A stretch of 24,918 nucleotides of DNA from a virus, in IMG/VR virus record IMGVR_UViG_3300008267_000547, positions 1 through 24,918 of that record, one strand, 5' to 3'. Position numbers and translations under genes: made by a program. Shown here piece after piece: positions 20,863 through 24,918 of the stretch (its first letter is position 1; each line of letters opens with the position of its first letter). The notes below the pieces were generated by a model, which saw nothing but the letters and a program-made list of their open reading frames with translations, searched no databases and had not been told where the DNA came from.

Positions 20863-23163
20863 ATGAGTTTTTTTTATTATTACGGTATTAATAGCGGTGG
20901 GGGTATTCCTTTTGACCCATTATCAGACCCAAGTATTATAATGTGGTTAAGTGGTGACAACCCTGCTAATACAACAACAACATTAGATATTTCTTTTAAT
21001 CCGTCTGATGTTAATACAACAACAAGTGTCATTACGGTTGCACTCCCTGCTACACAATTTGTTAGAGGCAGTAATTACAATTCGACAAGAGTTAAATTTA
21101 CCACAACTGGCACATTGCCTGCTCCGTTAGATGCAAATAAAGAATATTTAATAGAAGACTTAAACAATGGTACAGCTGTATTATATCCTGTTTTAAGTGA
21201 CGCAGATTTTGCTATGTTACCGTCTTATGTAAGTGGAGAGGTTATCCCTCCGCATCAAGCGTATGCGTTTAAAAAAAATAAAATAATATTTACTACACAA
21301 GGTACTGGTGTTCACAAAATAGTATCAGAACCGATAATTACTAAAATTGCCGATAAGACCGCAAACGCTATTGATTTTGGTGTCGGAAGTAAATTAAACG
21401 AAACATTTAGATTGTTGACTGATGGTTCAGGACGAAAATATATTGAAAAACCAGGTGCGTTAGGTAAACCACAAGCAAATTATGATTTCTATGGTAAAGT
21501 AATTTATGATAATGTTTCAGGTGCTACTTTAGGAAGTTTATGGTCTGGCAAAAGATTCATGTATTCTGTCATTGTGGCAAATATGAAGTTTAATAATTCA
21601 GTTTCTTTGCGTAGACAATTCTTTTTGCCAAGTGCTGTTAATACTGGCACAGGTGTTATTACCGCGATTAATCATAGCGTACCTACAGGAACTAAGGTTG
21701 CTTATGGTGTGATAGGTGATACTGGAACTTTCCCAACTCCAACAGTGTCATTTGCAAGTAATATATATTTACGGTCTGTTAGTGCTGATACATTTACTTT
21801 ACACCCAACAGCAACCGATGCGACAAATAATACCAATAAATATGTTTATTCAAGTGCGGGTAGTGGTGAGTTTTATGTTGTTGATAATGCGGGGGCTCAA
21901 ACAGAATCATGCACAAGGCAAATTATTTATGATGTCTGTTCTTTAGACACTAACGGACATGATTTCTCGCCATCAAATTACGTGTATCATCAAATTATTG
22001 ATTGCGCAGGTAGCATTTTCTTTGGGGACGGTTCGAGTGGTTTATTATTTGAAACGGCACAACAATCAAAAATAGGACGAAACTTTACGTCAATGCCTAT
22101 TAAAATATTTGTACCTCCCGAATCAGTACCACCAACGTGTAATGATACAGGATTGCGATTAACAAGCGGTACATATTGGATAAGCAACGAAAGCACTAAT
22201 AACGTCTATTTATATCGTACTCAAGCACACGCAATCGCTCGTACCCCAAAGATTACATATAATAAAACAGGTGCAAGTGGTAATATTTTATTTTACATCG
22301 AAAAAGCGTTTTTTAGAGGGTTTGACGACGGTACAGTATTAACTACTAGTGATACCTTAAATGATAACAATAAATTTGGTATATTTGTCCTTATACGTGA
22401 CTATGCAAAAACCGCAGGAACAATATTAGAAACTATTGGTTTTAACGCTGTCAATAATGTTTACAATAATCGTGCTATTGCAAATACAAATTATTCGTTG
22501 ATAACTAATGCAGCAAATAACATAAAATCAGGTAATGCCGCAGAGACACACGTTTCTAGTTTTCTTGATGAGTATGAAACATTTTTAGGTGTATCTAACA
22601 CAGACCCCACCACATCAATTACAAATTTAATTAATTACACAAAAGAAAAATATTTTATTTCCGTTACTTTAAGTCTTTCAATATCTGCAACAACAGAAAC
22701 CTCACTTGCTTTAACTTGGACAATATCAGGGACATCATATAACGTAAGAGTTAAAGCGGTAAATGCAAGCAATATAAGTAGTGATTATAGCAATACAGTA
22801 ACTCAAAGAACAACATTAACAGCAGCTGACACGTTTTATTCAACAGCAAACTCTGTTTACTCACTCCGCAAGTTAAACCCATATTACACTGGTAATTGTA
22901 TTCGTATTCGTCGCTCGAATGACAATGCAGAAACTAATATAGGGTTTGTAGGCAAGGACTTGGATACCGCAACAATTACAAGTTTTGTGGGTGCCAATAG
23001 TGCGTTTGTTACCACAATGTATAATCAAAGTGGTAATGGTTTAAATTTAACGCAAACCACAGCGTTAAATCAACCCAGAATAGTTAATGCAGGGGTTATT
23101 GATACTTTACCTATGACATATAACACAAGCAACATTAAATGTAGTCAGTGCTTATGCAAGTAA
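20863..23163 (+). CDS. Tail fibre/spike protein, N-terminal part (frame broken at 3' end)
   Basis: A 766-residue beta-rich protein, probably the receptor-binding fibre or spike. Residues 1-40 (start of the conserved SDPSIIMWLSGDN) should attach to the tail. Three copies of a tail-type beta module recur: residues ~50-145 (LPAPLDANKEYLIEDLNNGTAVLYPV), ~265-345 (VPTGTKVAYG followed by SADTFTLHPTATDA), and ~420-475. A shortened fibronectin-III repeat (about 605-645) lacks its middle. From ~651 a lectin-like domain begins (VYSLRKLNPYYTGNCIRIRRSNDNAE, then TTMYNQSGNG), similar to the start of GH54-type arabinofuranosidase-like domains; catalysis is not implied. The frame stops at 23161-23163 inside that domain, and its continuation is in the +1 frame. 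AGGA precedes the ATG. Confidence 0.8.
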   Translation: MSFFYYYGINSGGGIPFDPLSDPSIIMWLSGDNPANTTTTLDISFNPSDVNTTTSVITVALPATQFVRGSNYNSTRVKFTTTGTLPAPLDANKEYLIEDLNNGTAVLYPVLSDADFAMLPSYVSGEVIPPHQAYAFKKNKIIFTTQGTGVHKIVSEPIITKIADKTANAIDFGVGSKLNETFRLLTDGSGRKYIEKPGALGKPQANYDFYGKVIYDNVSGATLGSLWSGKRFMYSVIVANMKFNNSVSLRRQFFLPSAVNTGTGVITAINHSVPTGTKVAYGVIGDTGTFPTPTVSFASNIYLRSVSADTFTLHPTATDATNNTNKYVYSSAGSGEFYVVDNAGAQTESCTRQIIYDVCSLDTNGHDFSPSNYVYHQIIDCAGSIFFGDGSSGLLFETAQQSKIGRNFTSMPIKIFVPPESVPPTCNDTGLRLTSGTYWISNESTNNVYLYRTQAHAIARTPKITYNKTGASGNILFYIEKAFFRGFDDGTVLTTSDTLNDNNKFGIFVLIRDYAKTAGTILETIGFNAVNNVYNNRAIANTNYSLITNAANNIKSGNAAETHVSSFLDEYETFLGVSNTDPTTSITNLINYTKEKYFISVTLSLSISATTETSLALTWTISGTSYNVRVKAVNASNISSDYSNTVTQRTTLTAADTFYSTANSVYSLRKLNPYYTGNCIRIRRSNDNAETNIGFVGKDLDTATITSFVGANSAFVTTMYNQSGNGLNLTQTTALNQPRIVNAGVIDTLPMTYNTSNIKCSQCLCK

Positions 23164-23176
23164 TACTGGCTATAAA

Positions 23177-24436
23177 ATGTTTGCTGGTGTAGCAAACATT
23201 GATTTTGGGTTAGCAATAAACATTTTATACCTAGGTGCAACTGGTATAGTTGCAGGGAGCGGAACAACTATTTTAGCAAACACACCATACGTGTTAAGTG
23301 GGAATCCTATATCAGGCTCTCCTGCCCATAACTGGGCTAATGGCGCACAATCACCAGCTTCTTTATCTCCTACAGTGAACGCTTCAAAAGCTCTTACTGT
23401 TTTAGGTTCAAGAGGAGCAAGCGCATTAAGTAACAATGTACTAGTAAATGGTTGGGTAGCGGAATATGTAGTTACATCGCCAGTATTATCTGATGCAAAC
23501 CGTAGAATCATTGAAGCTGATCAAGGTCAATACTATGGCATCACAGTTGCTACTTTACCTGTTACGCCAGTTTTAGGCACACCTACAGTAACAGACACCA
23601 CGATTTCTTTGACTTGGACAATGTCAAGTGATACAGGCGTTACAGATTATATCGTGGAATATAAAGCGTCAAGTAGCGGAACATGGCTTGTATTTTCTGA
23701 TAGCACATCGACGGCAAAATCTGCAACGATTACAGGATTAACATCGTCAACATCGTACGACACAAGGGTCAAAGCAGTTACTGGTGCAGGTAGTGGCGAT
23801 TATAGTAATACACAAACAATAAGCACAGAATCAGGACAAAACAATCATCTTGTGCAAGCGACAGGGTCAAGACAACCAACTTACGACGGCACAGCAAAAT
23901 CAATAAACTTTGATGGTGGTGATTGGCTAGACCGTGCTTCTTTTGGTATGTTTAACAATGGAAGTGCCACTTGTTTTGCCGTTACTAGCGATAGGGTTAT
24001 TGTTAATGCCGATACATTGTTTGCAGAAACTGGTACGCTTGATTTTTATACATTCCAAAGACTTACAGGTTCGGGGAATACAACCACTCAAATTAGAGTA
24101 AATGCCGTAACACTTTTAAATGATGTTCCTTTAAATGGAACTAATACGGTGCCAACAACTAAACATATACAGACGTATAAAGATACAGGGTCTATAATCA
24201 CGTATTATGAAAATGGTGTAGCAGGAACAACACCACAATCATACACACGTTTAACATCTGCAACTATGGATAGATTTGCTTTAGGTGGTAGAATATTAGC
24301 TGGTGCTGATGATAGAACTATTCAAGCTAAGGTGTATGAATTATTAATTTATTTTGGTGCTTTAAGTAATTCTGACATTAATTTAATAGGCAATTATCTA
24401 AATACAAAATGGAGTGCATCATGGACAAACCTGTAG
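23177..24436 (+). pseudogene. Tail fibre/spike, displaced C-terminal part in the +1 frame
   Basis: The 419 residues from 23177 continue the lectin-like domain begun in the previous frame. This frame is open from 23117, overlapping the end of the first part by 47 bases. The ATG at 23177 lies inside the domain and has no Shine-Dalgarno, so an independent start is unlikely. Content: the second half of a lectin domain ending VLSDANRRIIEADQGQYYGI (about 97-118), a complete fibronectin-III repeat (about 127-215), then a second jelly-roll lectin domain (about 225-419) ending ALSNSDINLIGNYLNTKW. Explanations are a real frameshift mutation or phase variant, a +1 recoding event, or an assembly/sequencing error. 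The rest of the frame is intact, so the break is recent or artificial. Confidence 0.7.
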
Positions 24437-24660
24437 TTGTTTTTAACACAAAAGCAGAGGCTGACGCTTTACAAGAAAGAGATTATGCTCAATTTATATC
24501 ACTATCTAGTGATGTAGATTATGAAAGAACAACGACAGCGTGGGACATTCCAAAGCAAAAAACCAATGGTGATTGGACATATCTTACGTATCCCCCTGCT
24601 GATTATACAGGCTACACGCTAGAGGAATACGATGAAGATAACTATCCAACGGGGGAATGA
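24421..24660 (+). CDS. Small conserved late protein after the fibre gene
   Basis: A 79-residue acidic protein from the ATG at 24421, chosen because GGAG lies six bases upstream; an ATG at 24409 is poorer. It begins VVVFNTKAEADALQERDYAQF, continues DYERTTTAWDIPKQKTNGDW and ends in an acidic, Tyr-rich tail. Small proteins of this pattern lie between tail fibre and lysis genes in related phages. It could be a fibre-assembly helper, but nothing in the sequence proves that. It overlaps the fibre gene by 16 bases. Confidence 0.65.
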   Translation: MDKPVVVFNTKAEADALQERDYAQFISLSSDVDYERTTTAWDIPKQKTNGDWTYLTYPPADYTGYTLEEYDEDNYPTGE

Positions 24661-24830
24661 TGGACGCATTAATACATAACGACTACATAAGCATATTTAC
24701 CGCAATCGTAACAATAGCAAGTGCGATTACCAATTACACTGATACCCCCAAAGACGATAGTTTTATTAAAAAGCTATATTCAGTGATAGAATTTTTTGCT
24801 ATGGTAAACTTTAAGGCAAAGGATAAATGA
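24660..24830 (+). CDS. Small protein with a hydrophobic N-terminus, next to the endolysin
   Basis: A 56-residue protein: a hydrophobic stretch (YISIFTAIVTIASAIT, about 9-24), a turn with NYTDTPKDD, then a basic C-terminal half ending NFKAKDK. The TDTPKDD/KLY/FFA/KAK arrangement is seen in small phage proteins beside lysis genes. One short hydrophobic segment and a place directly before the amidase make a holin-like or lysis-accessory role possible, but 16 residues is short for a membrane span. Two consecutive ATGs (24657 and 24660) overlap the previous stop; either may be used. Its stop overlaps the endolysin ATG. Confidence 0.65.
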   Translation: MDALIHNDYISIFTAIVTIASAITNYTDTPKDDSFIKKLYSVIEFFAMVNFKAKDK

Positions 24831-24918
24831 TGGCATTTAAAAAACCAAACAGATTTGTAAACCGTGTTTTTTTGCATTGTAGTGCTAGTGATAACCCAAA
24901 GCATGACAATGTTAAGAC
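24830..24918 (+). CDS. N-acetylmuramoyl-L-alanine amidase endolysin (start only)
   Basis: Only the first 29 codons lie in the window. RVFLHCSASDNPKHDN matches the beginning of T7-lysozyme/PGRP-type (Amidase_2) endolysins. The His in LHCSA is the first zinc ligand, and the D/K-H-D loop after it is common in phage members. The enzyme cleaves the amide between MurNAc and L-alanine to release progeny. AGGA lies seven bases before the ATG at 24830; a second in-frame ATG at 24827 also exists. There is no signal peptide in the visible part, so export would depend on a holin. Truncated by the window edge. Confidence 0.8.
   Translation, partial: MAFKKPNRFVNRVFLHCSASDNPKHDNVK

Noticed and set aside
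23177-24436. Independent gene starting at 23177
   Set aside because: The frame opens upstream at 23117 in the middle of a domain begun in the other frame and the ATG has no Shine-Dalgarno; treated as the displaced C-terminus of the fibre.
1-24918. tRNA genes, CRISPR arrays, insertion sequences, integrase or attachment site
   Set aside because: I looked for cloverleaf-like segments, regularly spaced repeats, transposase motifs and recombinase motifs in gaps and frames and saw none.

Overview
The window is a continuous stretch of a tailed, podovirus-type bacteriophage genome, either free phage or prophage. It is AT-rich (roughly 35-40 % G+C by eye) and very compact, with most genes touching or overlapping. 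The tail accessory proteins (a P22 gp10-like stabilisation protein next to an adaptor-like protein), the set of ejection proteins and the absence of a tail-tube or sheath module point to a short-tailed, P22-like virion. Shine-Dalgarno use, an outer-membrane-type lipoprotein and the start of a T7-lysozyme-like amidase suggest a Gram-negative, probably proteobacterial host. I cannot name the host more precisely. No integrase or attachment site is visible.

Layout. (1) 1-2240, plus strand: the end of a Toprim-primase/RecA-type helicase gene, a roughly 400-base non-coding region packed with GTCA/TGAC words and hairpins (a candidate origin or control region), and a VRR-NUC nuclease. (2) 2450-3650, minus strand: a small island read against everything else. 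From its promoter it encodes an unrecognised 193-residue protein overlapped by a 63-residue helix-turn-helix protein, then a terminator, then a separately promoted 76-residue lipoprotein. The 193-aa/HTH pair has a near-consensus promoter with a perfect inverted repeat between its -35 and -10 boxes. That is the architecture of anti-CRISPR (acr-aca) operons. (3) 3700-14850, plus strand: packaging and head genes (small and large terminase, portal, a small overlapping protein, a GroES-like co-chaperonin, scaffold-like protein, unknown, cement-like protein, major capsid protein, two small decoration-like proteins, a small conserved phage protein, adaptor, gp10-like stabilisation protein). (4) 14840-20861: a small beta-rich tail protein and four ejection or internal-virion proteins, the last ending in a peptidoglycan-hydrolase-like domain. 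(5) 20863-24436: a large receptor-binding tail fibre or spike split into two frames by an apparent frameshift. (6) 24421-24918: small late genes leading into an endolysin (N-acetylmuramoyl-L-alanine amidase) cut by the window edge.

How it fits together: replication proteins act early. Terminase, portal, scaffold and coat build and fill the head, and the phage GroES probably retargets host GroEL to fold a capsid component. Adaptor and gp10-like proteins close the head, ejection proteins open a path through the envelope, the fibre recognises the cell and the amidase lyses it. The minus-strand island has the layout of accessory (moron) genes: a possible early-expressed, self-repressed anti-defence operon plus a possible surface lipoprotein. 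It is the most promising novel element here.
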